A stretch of 64,000 nt of DNA from Methylobacillus glycogenes JCM 2850 (lineage in GTDB: Bacteria > Pseudomonadota > Gammaproteobacteria > Burkholderiales > Methylophilaceae): the NCBI RefSeq assembly GCF_000617925.1, contig NZ_BAMT01000003.1, forward strand, positions 164,480-228,479. Reading direction: 5' to 3'. Below are positions 37,924 through 48,280 of the stretch, piece after piece (the stretch's first letter is position 1; every line of letters begins with the position of its first letter). The notes under the pieces were generated by a model. It saw nothing but the letters and a program-made list of their open reading frames with translations. It was not told where the DNA came from and did not search any database. The position numbers and the translations under genes were made by a program.

Positions 37924-38301
37924 AAACAAACAACAAAGCCTGCTGGCGGCGTTGCTGCTCCTCGCCATACGGGGGGGCTGTTAACCTGAAATTGGTGGCT
38001 GCGCCAGTATCATTTTTCGTGTGGGGCAAGAAATGAGGAGAGAAGTTTGGTTATTCCAAATGAACGACGAATGACGCAGCAACATGCGAAAAATGATGCT
38101 GGCCCTACGGGTTGCAGCATCTAATGGCGCCATGCGGCGTTGCGGGACTCGGCAATGGAATACCATTACCAGCGTTCCGCGTCTTGCCTTACACCATTAG
38201 GTGCTGCAACGCAGTCCGCCAATTTCAGGTTAACAGCCCCCATGTATTGTCTTCGTCGCAGCGCCTTGCCAGCACCGTTTCACTGGCTTTCTTGTTTGTT
38301 T
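37924..38301. repeat. Long hairpin repeat, copy B (after urtE), split by an insertion
   Basis: The left half is 37924-37970 and the right half 38242-38301. Outer stem AAACAAACAACAAAGCC pairs 16 of 17 with GGCTTTCTTGTTTGTTT; then TGCTGGC / GCCAGCA, GCTGC / GCAGC and ATAC / GTAT. The inner stem is ATAC/GTAT where other copies have GTAC/GTAC, a compensated change. It starts 2 nt after the urtE stop. Confidence 0.75.
37971..38241. mobile_element. 271-bp MITE-like element with 23-bp terminal inverted repeats
   Basis: Ends 37973-37995 and 38219-38241 are exact inverted repeats (beginning GGGGGCTGTTAACCTG). Inside, 38111-38127 pairs with 38194-38210 (16 of 17, GTTGCAGCATCTAATGG against CCATTAGGTGCTGCAAC), so most of the right half can fold. 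No open frame of useful length. It sits exactly in the loop of hairpin copy B; no clear target duplication is visible. Probably moved by a transposase in trans. Confidence 0.7.
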
Positions 38302-38457
38302 TCGGCGGGATGGCTTTAACAGCAAAAATAAAAAAAAAGATGCTGGGTAGCGATATCTGCAATGGCGCGACTTTCTTTTCACAATGTTTTATCGGATATC
38401 CCAGGCAACAACAGCATTCCAGTATGATGCGGCCTCTTTTGTGGCAGGATAGGGCCC
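38302..38457. promoter_or_regulatory. Upstream region of ureD
   Basis: 156 bp between the split repeat and ureD, with an A-rich tract (AAAAATAAAAAAAAG) near 38325. The urease genes may have their own promoter here; no definite -35/-10 pair can be named. Confidence 0.35.
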
Positions 38458-39333
38458 ATGGACGATAGAACTATCCCCAGTAATATTGCGGCTGTGGCGC
38501 AGGGCTGGTCAGACAAGCATTGGCGTGCATCGCTGGTGCTGGAGTTTGGAGCACGGCAGTCTAGAACCACCTTGCTGCGGCGGCAGCATCAGGGGCCGCT
38601 GGTGGTGCAGAAAATGCTTTACCCGGAAGGCGATGCGGTGTGCCATGGCATTATCGTGCACCCACCGGGCGGGGTGGCGGGGGGTGATCAGTTAAGTATC
38701 ACGGCCAGTCTCGCCACTGGTACGCATGTGCTGTTAACTACTCCCGGTGCGGGCAAGTGGTATAAGGCTAATCAACTGCAAGCCAGCCAGGCGCTCAACT
38801 TTACCCTGGAGCAGGGCGCTTGCCTGGAGTGGTTGCCGCAGGAAAACATACTGTTTGACGGCAGTCAGGTGCGATTTGCTGCTGAGGTTAATCTGGCTGC
38901 GGATGCGGTGTTCTGTGGCTGGGAAATTCTTTGCCTGGGGCGTCAGGCGCGCGGTGAAAGCTGGACTGCAGGCAGTGCGCAGCAGGCGCTGGAAATCAGA
39001 CGTGAAGGCCGCTTGCTGTGGAATGAGCGCATACACTTGCAGCCAGAGAGCCGGGTGATGCAATCCATGGCGGGGCTGCGTGGTTTGCCTATCAGTGGCA
39101 GTCTGGTACTGGCCGCCGGGGCGGTGCCAGCCGAAGTGCTGCAAGCCTGCCGTGCGGTAGAAGCCGAAGCGGGTGCCCATGTCGGTGTCAGCGCCTTGCC
39201 CGATATCTTCACTGCACGTTATATTGGCCGCTCCTCAGAAGCCGCAAAGCATTATTTCGAGCGCCTGTGGCAATTACTCAGACCCTGGTATGCGGGTCGT
39301 GCTGCCAGCAGGCCGCGTATCTGGAACACCTGA
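38458..39333 (+). CDS. ureD: Urease accessory protein UreD
   Basis: 291 residues. Family blocks are [20 protein letters not shown] with [32 protein letters not shown], and the ending [21 protein letters not shown]. UreD (UreH) is the scaffold that docks the UreF-UreG complex onto apo-urease for nickel insertion. First gene of the urease block ureDABCEFG; 43 bp separate it from ureA. Confidence 0.95.
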   Translation: MDDRTIPSNIAAVAQGWSDKHWRASLVLEFGARQSRTTLLRRQHQGPLVVQKMLYPEGDAVCHGIIVHPPGGVAGGDQLSITASLATGTHVLLTTPGAGKWYKANQLQASQALNFTLEQGACLEWLPQENILFDGSQVRFAAEVNLAADAVFCGWEILCLGRQARGESWTAGSAQQALEIRREGRLLWNERIHLQPESRVMQSMAGLRGLPISGSLVLAAGAVPAEVLQACRAVEAEAGAHVGVSALPDIFTARYIGRSSEAAKHYFERLWQLLRPWYAGRAASRPRIWNT

Positions 39334-39376
39334 TGCGATAGCCCAATCTCCTCAGCATCAAGCATGGAAAACACAT

Positions 39377-39679
39377 ATGGAACTCAGTCCTAGAGAAAAA
39401 GACAAGCTGCTGATCTTTACAGCAGCGTTATTGGCCGAAAGACGCAAGGCGCGTGGCCTCAAGCTCAATTACCCGGAATCCATCGCCTTTATTTCAGCGG
39501 CGATTATGGAGGGCGCACGTGATGGCAGGACAGTGGCTGATCTGATGGGGTATGGCGCCACGCTGCTTTCGCGCGATGATGTGATGGAGGGGGTGGCGGA
39601 GATGATACCGGAGATACAGATTGAAGCTACGTTCCCCGATGGAACAAAGCTGGTCACCGTCCACCAACCAATCCCTTAG
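39377..39679 (+). CDS. ureA: Urease gamma subunit UreA
   Basis: 100 residues, full length. Start [20 protein letters not shown] is diagnostic; further blocks are [20 protein letters not shown] and [20 protein letters not shown] ending. It forms the (UreABC)3 trimer with UreB and UreC. Unusually, a 100-nt hairpin repeat and about 200 bp separate it from ureB, whereas these genes are normally adjacent. Confidence 0.97.
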   Translation: MELSPREKDKLLIFTAALLAERRKARGLKLNYPESIAFISAAIMEGARDGRTVADLMGYGATLLSRDDVMEGVAEMIPEIQIEATFPDGTKLVTVHQPIP

Positions 39680-39680
39680 G

Positions 39681-39780
39681 CATGGCGCTGTAAACGCGGA
39701 TGGCGGCGTTACACCTCCTCGCCGTACAAAATGTACTGTCTTCGTCGGTGTGCCTTGCCCTCCACGTTTACAGCACCATG
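39681..39780. repeat. Long hairpin repeat, copy C (after ureA)
   Basis: Outer stem CATGGCGCTGTAAACG pairs 15 of 16 with CGTTTACAGCACCATG; middle stem ACACC / GGTGT; inner stem GTACA / TGTAC. Conserved TCCTCGCC and TGTCTTCGTC lie on either side of the inner stem. It starts 1 nt after the ureA stop and is free of insertions. Confidence 0.8.
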
Positions 39781-39875
39781 CTGAGTGTTGGAGCCAAGTG
39801 ACGGATGCAAGAATCACTCATGTGGAAACACCGAATTCATAAAAGTAATGGCCAAGTCTTACTGGAGCAAAACAG

Positions 39876-40181
39876 ATGATCCCAGGTGAAATGAACATAG
39901 AAGCAGGCGAAATCGAGCTTAACGTTGGGCGAGAGACGGTGACGCTGCAGGTGGCGAATAGTGGCGATAGGCCTATACAGGTGGGCTCGCACTATCATTT
40001 TTTTGAGACCAATGATGCGCTGGTGTTTGAGCGGCAGCAGGCTTATGGCTTCCGTCTGGATATTGCGGCGGGTACGGCGGTGCGCTTTGAGCCGGGGCAG
40101 ACGCGGACGGTGCAACTGGTGGCCTTGGCGGGTGCGCGCAAGGTGTATGGATTCACGGGCAAGGTGATGGGGGCATTGTGA
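39876..40181 (+). CDS. ureB: Urease beta subunit UreB
   Basis: 101 residues, full length. [16 protein letters not shown] and [18 protein letters not shown] are diagnostic; the ending [17 protein letters not shown] is standard. Structural subunit of urease. GGAG lies 8 bp before the ATG. The stop overlaps the ureC GTG by 4 bp, giving coupled translation. Confidence 0.97.
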   Translation: MIPGEMNIEAGEIELNVGRETVTLQVANSGDRPIQVGSHYHFFETNDALVFERQQAYGFRLDIAAGTAVRFEPGQTRTVQLVALAGARKVYGFTGKVMGAL

Positions 40182-41879
40182 GCGTCAAAATAGATAAGCG
40201 GGCTTATGCCGAAATGTTTGGCCCTACGGTGGGCGACCGCGTGCGGTTGGCGGATACCGAGTTGTGGCTTGAGGTCGAGCAGGATTACACCCTCTATGGC
40301 GAGGAGGTGAAGTTCGGCGGTGGCAAGGTGATACGCGATGGCATGGGCCAAGGCCAGGGGCTTTCCCATGAAGTAGTGGATACCGTCATCACCAATGCGC
40401 TGATTGTCGATCACTGGGGCATAGTCAAAGCTGACATAGGCATCAAGGGTGGGCGCATCGCCGCCATAGGCAAGGCGGGTAATCCCGATATCCAACCTGG
40501 GGTGAGCATCGCCATAGGTGCGGGCACCGAGGTGATTGCGGGTGAGGGCATGATAGTCACTGCGGGGGGCATAGATACGCATATTCACTTTATCTGCCCA
40601 CAGCAGATAGAAGAAGCGCTGATGTCTGGCGTCACCACCATGATAGGTGGCGGTACTGGGCCAGCCACGGGGACGTTTGCTACCACTTGTACGCCTGGCC
40701 CCTGGCATATACACCGCATGTTGCAGGCGGCGGATGCTTTCCCCATGAATCTGGGTTTTCTTGGCAAGGGTAATGCCAGCCTGCCTGGGCCTTTGCGCGA
40801 GCAGGTAGAGGCGGGTGTGGTCGGTCTCAAGTTGCATGAAGACTGGGGTACTACGCCAGCGGCAATTGATGCCTGCCTCAGCGTGGCGGAGGAGATGGAT
40901 GTGCAGGTGGCGATACACTCCGATACGCTCAATGAATCTGGCTTTGTTGAAACCACGCTGGGCGCGTTCAAGGGCCGTACCATACACACTTTCCACACCG
41001 AGGGTGCGGGCGGCGGTCACGCGCCTGACATTATCAAGGCGGCGGGCCACCCCAATGTGTTGCCGTCTTCCACCAACCCGACGCGGCCTTACACCATCAA
41101 CACCATAGACGAGCATCTGGATATGCTCATGGTCTGCCACCATCTGGACCCGGCCATTGCCGAGGATGTGGCGTTTGCCGAGAGCCGTATTCGTCGTGAA
41201 ACTATCGCGGCGGAAGATATCCTGCATGATCTCGGCGCTTTTGCCATGATGTCTTCAGATTCACAGGCCATGGGCCGCGTGGGTGAGGTGATCATCCGCA
41301 CCTGGCAAACCGCGCACAAGATGAAGGTGCAGCGCGGGCCACTGGCTGAGGATAGCGCGCGCAATGATAATTTCCGTATCAAGCGCTATATCGCCAAATA
41401 CACCATCAACCGGCCTTGTCGCATGGCATCAGTCATGTGGTGGGCTCTATCGAAGTCGGCAAGCTGGCTGATCTGGTGCTGTGGCGTCCGGCATTCTTTG
41501 GCGTCAAGCCTTCTACCATACTCAAGGGCGGCATGATCGCCGCGGCGGTGATGGGCGACCCCAATGCCTCCATCCCCACGCCACAGCCTGTGCATTACCG
41601 CCCCATGTTTGGCTCATATGGCGGTGGCCTCAAGACCTCGCTGACTTTTGTTTCGCAAGCGGCCTTGAGCAATCCAGCAGTGGCGGCGCTGGGCTTGCAG
41701 AAACCGCTGGAGGCGGTGAAAGCCACGCGCAGCGTGAAGAAATCTGACATGGTGCATAACGCTGGATGCCGGAGATTGATGTGGATCCGGAGACGTATGA
41801 AGTTAGGGCCGATGGCATGGTACTAAGCTGCGAACCGGCAGAAGTACTACCCATGGCCCAACGCTACTTCCTATTCTGA
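40178..41879 (+). CDS. ureC: Urease alpha (catalytic) subunit UreC; two indels near 41410 and 41762
   Basis: 567 residues after restoring one C at each site ([20 protein letters not shown]). Starts at GTG. The catalytic set is intact: nickel ligands H-I-H-F, the carbamylated lysine in [23 protein letters not shown], the flap region M-V-C-H-H-L and Asp in S-S-D-S-Q-A-M-G-R. It hydrolyses urea to ammonia and carbamate. The repaired frame ends Q-R-Y-F-L-F, as in other UreC proteins. Both breaks hit invariant stretches, which argues for sequence error. Confidence 0.94.
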
Positions 41880-41881
41880 TA

Positions 41882-41993
41882 CGCGATGCACAATGCTCTC
41901 CTGGCGTTGTTGCCCTGCCTTGCCGTACTCAATATGTACTGTCTGCGGCAGGGCGCCTAGCCAGGACCGCTACGCTGAGCATTGTGCATCGCG
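41882..41993. repeat. Long hairpin repeat, copy D (after ureC)
   Basis: The best formed copy. Outer 17-bp perfect stem CGCGATGCACAATGCTC / GAGCATTGTGCATCGCG, then TCCTGGC / GCCAGGA, GCCCTGCC / GGCAGGGC and GTAC / GTAC. Starts 2 nt after the ureC stop. Confidence 0.85.
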
Positions 41994-42142
41994 CGGCTGA
42001 ATGTGGGATGCTGCGGTAAAGCGTCTTGCCAGGAACGCTTAGCTGCACGCTCAAGTGAGGGCGTGGGGGAGTGAGAGGCCGCTGTATAAAGCCCGATGCT
42101 TAGATTATTTATCGTTCAATTGAATAAAAAACCGGAAACCGC

Positions 42143-42637
42143 ATGTTAGGAATCAGCAAGAAAATTGAAAGCGCCAGCCAGGTGGATGACCAGCTGGTGC
42201 TGCCCTTTGACCGCAGGCAAAAGAGTCGGCTGCGCGTGGAGTTGGCGTCGGGGACTGAGGCAGCGCTGTTGCTGGAGCGTGGCACTATCCTGCGTGGTGG
42301 TGATTTGCTGGAGGCTGAAGATGGTCGCGTGATCCAGGTGGTGGCGGCTGATCAGCCAGTGCTGCTGGTGACGGCGGATACGCCGCGTAATTTGATGCGC
42401 GCGGCTTATCACTTGGGTAATCGCCACGTGCCTTTGCAGGTGGGTGATGGGTGGTTAAGGTTGGAGCAAGATCATGTGCTGCAGGATATGTTGCTGGGCT
42501 TGGGCATGACGGTGACGGGTGAGCTGGCACCGTTTGAGCCTGAGGCGGGGGCTTATGGTGGTGGTCACCGTCATGGTCATGATGACGATGATGCACCGTC
42601 TATCCGTATGCCTGGCCGTTTGAGATCGCATGGCTGA
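42143..42637 (+). CDS. ureE: Urease accessory nickel chaperone UreE
   Basis: 164 residues. The N-terminal domain has D-R-R-Q-K-S-R and L-L-L-E-R-G-T-I-L-R-G-G-D; the metal-binding domain carries A-A-Y-H-L-G-N-R-H-V-P-L-Q with the dimer-interface histidine. The C-terminus is His/Asp-rich (G-G-H-R-H-G-H-D-D-D-D), a nickel store. It delivers nickel to UreG. Overlaps ureF by 8 bp. Confidence 0.95.
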   Translation: MLGISKKIESASQVDDQLVLPFDRRQKSRLRVELASGTEAALLLERGTILRGGDLLEAEDGRVIQVVAADQPVLLVTADTPRNLMRAAYHLGNRHVPLQVGDGWLRLEQDHVLQDMLLGLGMTVTGELAPFEPEAGAYGGGHRHGHDDDDAPSIRMPGRLRSHG

Positions 42638-43309
42638 TGCCCTGATTCGCCTGCTGCAACTGGCTAGCCCCATGCTGCCAGTGGGGGCCTATAGCTATTC
42701 CCAGGGGCTGGAGTGGGCCATAGAGTCTGGCGATGTGCATGATCTGGCCAGCGCGCAAGCCTGGATAGGCGATGTGCTGGAGATTTATCAAGGGGGCTAT
42801 GAGCTGCCCTTGCTGACGCGTTTTTATCAGGCCTGGCACAGCGCAGATGTTGATGCCTTGCAGCATTGGAATGCGTTTTACCTGGCCGGGCGGGATAGCG
42901 CTGAGGCCTTGCTTGAAAGTCGGCAGATGGGCTATTCGCTCAAGCGCCTGCTGCTGGATTTACAGGACGAAGTGCCGCAGGCCGTTCAGCAGACGCTGGC
43001 GCAGATAGAAACCCCGGCATTCCCTTTGCTTTATGCAGGAGTGAGTCTGGCCTGGGGTATAGAGGCAGGGGCTGCCTTGCAGGCTTATGTCTGGTCTTGG
43101 CTGGAGAATCAGCCAGCGCGGCGATGAAAACGGTGCCGCTGGGGCAGGTGGCTGGGCAGAAGATATTGCTGCAGGTGGGCAAGGGTATTCCTGCGCTGGT
43201 GGCGCGTGCCTTGCAGATGCAGGATGAGGAGATCAGTAATTTCAATCCTGGCCTGAGTATTGCAGGGTGTAGGCACGAAACCCAATATTCTAGGTTGTTC
43301 CGTTCCTGA
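42630..43309 (+). CDS. ureF: Urease accessory protein UreF; one indel near 43111
   Basis: 226 residues after restoring one G near 43111 (W-L-E-N-Q-A-S-A-A-M-K in the repaired frame). [22 protein letters not shown] opens the protein, [13 protein letters not shown] follows the break, and [12 protein letters not shown] is the standard end. All-helical activator that couples UreG GTPase activity to nickel insertion. Confidence 0.93.
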
Positions 43310-43388
43310 GGCATTTAATGCTTGGCAGGTAATCAAGAAAGCGTTAACGCTAAGAATTTTGTATGAATTTGTTGAAATGGAAAGCGCT

Positions 43389-43998
43389 ATGAAAATCGAA
43401 GAACCCTTACGTGTAGGTATAGGTGGCCCGGTAGGCTCGGGCAAGACGGCATTGACGCTGGCTTTGTGTCAGCGCCTGCGCGAGGTGTATAACATCGCGG
43501 TGGTGACCAACGATATCTATACGCGGAAGATGCGGAGTTTCTCACGCGTAATGAGGCGCTGGCGCCTGAGCGCATCATAGGGGTGGAAACTGGCGGTTGC
43601 CCACATACCGCCATACGCGAGGATGCTTCCATGAATCTGGAGGCGGTGGCGCAGCTGAGTGAGCGTTTCAATCCGCTGGATATTGTCTTTGTTGAGAGTG
43701 GCGGCGATAACCTGGCGGCGACATTTAGCCTGAGCTTTCTGATCTCACGCTTTACGTGATTGATGTTTCTGCAGGGGAGAAGATTCCACGCAAGGGTGGC
43801 CCTGGCATCACCAAGTCTGATCTGCTGATTATCAATAAGATAGACCTGGCCCCCATGGTAGGCGCTTCGCTAGAGGTGATGGACAGGGATGCGCGCAGGA
43901 TGCGTGGCGAACGTCCATTTATCTTCACCAACCTCAAGACCAATCAGGGGCTGGAAGAAATAGTGAGCTTTATTGAGAAGCAGGGCTTGATGCAATAA
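43389..43998 (+). CDS. ureG: Urease accessory GTPase UreG; two indels near 43525 and 43729
   Basis: 203 residues after two single-base repairs ([25 protein letters not shown]). P-loop [15 protein letters not shown], the nickel-binding C-P-H motif in [13 protein letters not shown], and the guanine-specificity N-K-I-D. It uses GTP to hand nickel to urease. The ATG at 43389 is preferred to the one four codons upstream because of the GGAAAG spacing. Located 79 bp after ureF. Confidence 0.93.
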
Positions 43999-44066
43999 GA
44001 GCCTGCCTCCACTGCGGCCCGGCAATTGCTTTCCCAGATTTGTGACTACAGAACAGGATTATTTTA

Positions 44067-44633
44067 ATGACACGCATGCTTAGATTAATGACTGCCACGG
44101 CTTTATCGCTGGCGGCCCCGCTGGCCCTGGCGCATCCCGGCCATGAAGGCTTAAGTTTTTCCAGTGGCTTTATGCACCCGCTTACCGGGCTGGATCACTT
44201 GCTGGTGATGCTGGCAGTGGGCTTGTGGGCAGGTAAATTAGGAGGTGCCGCGCGCTGGCAATTGCCGCTGACCTTTGTGCTGCTCATGGGCCTGGGCGCG
44301 GTATTGGGCATGGCAGGCTTTAGCCTGCCTGGTCTGGAGACGCTGGTGGCTGCCACCGTAATGGCGCTAGGCCTATTGCTGGCGCTGAGTTTGCGCTTGT
44401 CCACTGCCTCCAGGCTGGCCCTGGTAGGGGTGTTTGCCTTGCTGCATGGCTTGGCCCACGGCAGTGAATTGACAGGCGGTGCTGAGCTGATGGCGGGCAT
44501 GTTGCTCGCGACTGCCTTGCTGCATGGCCTGGGTTTGCTGCTGGCATCAAGCAGGCTGGCTTTGCCTGTGCTGGTGCATAGGCTGTTTGGTTGCACCATG
44601 CTGGTGCTTGGTGCCTGGATTATGGCGGCCTGA
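44067..44633 (+). CDS. ureJ: HupE/UreJ-type nickel permease
   Basis: 188 residues, with a signal-like first helix followed by six or so membrane segments. The family signature H-P-G-H-E-G near residue 23 (after cleavage) and G-F-M-H-P-L-T-G-L-D-H-L-L-V-M-L-A-V-G-L-W-A are fully present; the histidines and aspartate are the presumed metal path. A second motif G-L-A-H-G-S-E follows. Placement after ureG indicates nickel import for urease. Confidence 0.9.
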   Translation: MTRMLRLMTATALSLAAPLALAHPGHEGLSFSSGFMHPLTGLDHLLVMLAVGLWAGKLGGAARWQLPLTFVLLMGLGAVLGMAGFSLPGLETLVAATVMALGLLLALSLRLSTASRLALVGVFALLHGLAHGSELTGGAELMAGMLLATALLHGLGLLLASSRLALPVLVHRLFGCTMLVLGAWIMAA

Positions 44634-44692
44634 GTTTGAAATCGGCTTGAGCCTGGCAGCAGGTTTAAGCCTGATATCACAGGGTTTTTTCC

Positions 44693-44729
44693 AGCCATGC
44701 GCACCGCCTTGTTTCGGTGCGCACTGGCT
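44693..44729 (+). terminator. Stem-loop after the nickel permease gene
   Basis: TGCGCACCG / CGGTGCGCA (perfect 9 bp) extended by AGCCA / TGGCT across one bulge; loop of 8 nt, no T-tail. May limit read-through into the sensor-kinase gene. Confidence 0.5.
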
Positions 44730-44827
44730 TGAAACTTGCTACCTATAACCCTTATGAAACCCAGTCGTATGCCACCCAGCCTGATGAAAAACCTTCGCCC
44801 TATGAAACATATTGTGAGTAGCGCCGC

Positions 44828-47800
44828 ATGGCAGGGTTAGAGCACAAAGGCTTGCAATACAAGGCAGCCACACTGGGCGCAGGCGCAGAGCCAGGGCTGC
44901 CACCGCCAGAGCCTACCCAGCGCATCGTCAAGGTCAGGCGTGACTACAACACCTGGGTAGTCAACGAGACGCTGGAAGATTACGCGCTGCGTTTCACGCC
45001 GCGCTCTTTCCGCAAGTGGTCTATCTTCCGCGTCGCCAACACCGCTTTTGGCGCAATTTCCTTTCTGGTGCTAGAGCCATAGGCGGCACGCTGGCGGTCA
45101 ATTACGGTTTTACCAATGCCTTCTGGGCTATCTTTGCCATTGGCCTGGTGATTTTCCTCACGGGTTTGCCCATCAGCTATTACGCGGCCAAATACGGGCT
45201 GGATATGGACTTGCTCACGCGTGGCGCGGGTTTTGGCTATATAGGCTCCACCATTTCGTCATTCGTCTACGCCTCTTTCACCTTCATTCTGTTTGCGCTG
45301 GAGGCCGCCATCATGGCCTACGCGCTGGAGCTGTATTTCCATTTGCCGCTGTACGCGGGTTATCTGGTCAGCGCGCTGGTGATAGTGCCGCTGGTAACGC
45401 ATGGGGTAACGCTGATCAGCCGCATACAGATGATTACCCAGCCTATCTGGCTATTGCTGCTGGCCTTGCCTTTCATCTTCATCATTGCCAAAGACCCTGG
45501 TGTGGTGGATAGGCTGATGCTGTTTGCAGGCCGCTCTGGCTATGACGCCGATTTTAATCTGTTGATGTTTGGCTCGGCCATGGCCATAGGCATGGCGCTG
45601 ATTCCGCAGATAGGCGAGCAGGTGGATTTTTTGCGCTTTATGCCGGAGAAAACCAGGCAAAACCGCTTCCGCTGGCATCTGGGGGTGTTGATGGCCGGGC
45701 CGGGTTGGATATCACTGGGCATGCTCAAAATGCTGGGCGGGGCCTTGCTGGCTTATCTGGCCATAGAGGCCAGCATGTCTTTTGAGCAGGCGGTCAACCC
45801 GGTGCAAATGTATTTTGCTGGCTTTAGCCAGGTGTTTTCCCACCCTGAAGTCATACTGGCGGTGACGGTGTTCTTTGTCGTCATTTCCCAGCTCAAGGTC
45901 AATATGACCAATGCCTATGCGGGTTCACTGGCCTGGTCCAACTTCTTTGCGCGCTTGACGCATAGCCACCCTGGCCGCGTGGTGTGGGTGATTTTCAACG
46001 CCATGATCGCCATCATGCTGATGGAGCTTGATGTGTTTCAGGCGCTGGAACAAGTGCTGGGCCTGTATTCCAATATCGCCATTTCCTGGATTACCGCCGT
46101 GGTGGCCGATCTGGTCATCAACAAGCCACTGGGGCTAAGCCCCAAGGGCATAGAGTTCCGCCGCGCGTATCTTTACGATATCAACCGGTAGGGGTGGGTG
46201 CGATGGTCATCGCCTCCATTTTGTCGGTGGCAGCTTTCTTAGGTGTATTTGGCATAGAGGGTGAGGCTTTCTCGGCCTTTATTGCGCTGGGCACGGCTTT
46301 GGTGACTTCACCATTGATCGCCTGGGCCACCCGTGGGCGTTATTACATTGCGCGTCCGGCCATTATCTACAGCCCGCCCTCGGGCATGCAGCGTTGCAGC
46401 ATCTGCGAGCGTGAATATGAAGTGGATGACATGGCGCATTGCCCGGCCTATCAGGGGGCCATCTGCTCCTTGTGCTGTTCGCTGGATGCGCGCTGCAACG
46501 ATGCCTGCAAGCCGCATGGGCGTATTGAAGATCAATGGCAGCGCATCATGCGCCGGGTATTGCCGGAAACCTGGGTAGAGGTGATGCAGAGCGGTCTGGG
46601 GCATTATCTGCTGCTGATGGCGGTGACCCTGGCTTTCCTTAGTGCCTTGTTTGGCTGATTTACTTCCATGAGTCCTTGACCATGACAGGTGCCAAAGAGG
46701 CCTTGCTGCCGGAATTGCGCTTAGGCTATTTGAAGATTTTTGCCGCCCTGGCCTTTGCCAGCGGCATTATCGCCTGGTGGATAGTGCTGACCTCGGAAAG
46801 CCGCCGTGTAGCGCAGGAGGAATCCAACCGCCAGACCAATCTATTGCAGCGTGAAATTGTGCTGCACAGGCAGACCGATGCCGAGTTGCAACGTGCGCGC
46901 CAGGTGGCGGAGCAGGCCAATCAGGCCAAGAGCCGCTACATCACTGGCATCAGCCATGAATTGCGTACGCCATTAAACAGTATCTTGGGTTATGCCCAGT
47001 TGCTGGACAACGACCCGGCGATTCCGGAAAACCGTCATCAGTCCATACGCGTGATACGCCGCAGCGGCGAACATTTGCTGTCGTTGATAGAAGGCACGCT
47101 GGATATCGCGCGGATTGAGGGTGGCAAGCTGACTTTTGATCTCAAGCTGGTGCGCTTCCCGGAATTTATCCAGCAATTGGTGAGCATGTTTGAGCTGCAA
47201 GCGCGTAACAAAGGCATCAGCTTTAGCTATGAACTGCGTGGCGAACTGCCCAAGGTAGTGCGCATAGATCAAAAACGCTTGAGCCAGATTCTGATCAATA
47301 TTCTCGGCAATGCGGTGAAATTCACACGCCAGGGTGGGGTGAGCTTCAAGGTGCACTACGCGCGCGAGATGCTCAATATCAGCATAGAAGATACTGGCCC
47401 CGGCATAGAGCAGGCTGAAATAGAGCAGATATTTGAGCCATTTGCGCGTGGCTCGGCTGCCGCCAATAGCAGCATAGGTGGTACTGGCCTGGGGCTGACC
47501 ATCAGCAAGATGCTCACCGAACTCATGGGCGGCCAGCTCAGTGTCAGCAGCACGCCAGGGCAGGGCAGCAAGTTTGGTATACGACTGTTCCTGTCACAGG
47601 TGCGCGTGGCCGAGGATATAGAAACCGCCTCCATGCCCATGCCTGTGGCTTATCAGGGGCAGCGCCGCCGTATACTGGTGGTCGATAATGAGCAGGTTGA
47701 CCGCGAACTACTGCTGAACATTTTGCAGCCGCTGGGTTTTGAAATGGCTGAGGCGGCCAATGGCCAGGAGTGTCTGCAGGTTTATAACGAATTCAAGCCG

Positions 47801-48280
47801 GATATTATCTTGATGGACTTGGCCATGCCGGTGATGGATGGCTGGGAGGCGAGCTATATGATACGCAAGGTGCATCAGTCCGATGTGCCTATCGCCATCG
47901 TCTCTGCCAATGCCTTCGACAAAGGCCTGGAAAATACCGCAGGCATTCCGGCCAGTGATTTCATCGTCAAACCCGTTAATGTGATGGAGCTGCTGACCTG
48001 GATAGGCGAGCAACTGTCGCTGGAGTGGATTAGCGGCGTGTTACCGACAGAGGCACCTGCATTACCTGCCGCCAGCCTGACCTTGCCCGCCAAGGCCGAG
48101 CGCGATGAATTAATGGCCTTGATCAAAGTGGGTTATGTGCGTGGCATTACGCGTAAGCTGGATGAGATAGGCGAGGATGGCCAGTATGAAATCTTTGTCG
48201 CTGCGATGCGCAAGCTATCGCAGCAGTTTGAACTGGATGCAATGCAGAAAATGCTGGAAGAAGTGAATGATGGTGTCTAA
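44828..48280 (+). CDS. NCS1-permease / cysteine cluster / hybrid histidine kinase fusion; three indels near 45075, 46185, 46653
   Basis: One base restored at each break joins four frames into about 1,151 residues (F-L-V-L-E-A-I-G-G-T; Y-D-I-N-P-V-G-V-G-A; A-L-F-G-L-I-Y-F-H-E), and the total is an exact multiple of three. Domains: NCS1 purine-cytosine-permease-like transporter (~60-500, opening R-R-D-Y-N-T-W-V-V-N-E-T-L-E-D-Y); a nine-cysteine cytosolic motif (~522-562, starting C-S-I-C); further membrane helices (~595-650); HisKA with GISHELRTPLNS (His ~711); HATPase with G-G-T-G-L-G-L; and a receiver with Asp ~998. Gene position suggests sensing of urea, amides or their uptake. Overlaps the regulator gene by 14 bp. 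Ligand unproven. Confidence 0.85.

Noticed and set aside
37924..38301. Split hairpin and insertion as an integron attC site or retron
   Set aside because: No integrase, reverse transcriptase or conserved attC core (R'' / R' boxes) is present; a MITE in a hairpin loop explains the structure.
41882..41993. Hairpin copy D as an ordinary terminator of ureABC
   Set aside because: It lacks a T-run, is followed by ureEFG needed for the same enzyme, and belongs to a dispersed family with a conserved core.
44754..44840. 28-codon open frame overlapping the start of the permease-kinase gene
   Set aside because: It could be a coupled leader peptide, but it lacks a clear ribosome site and has no conserved feature.
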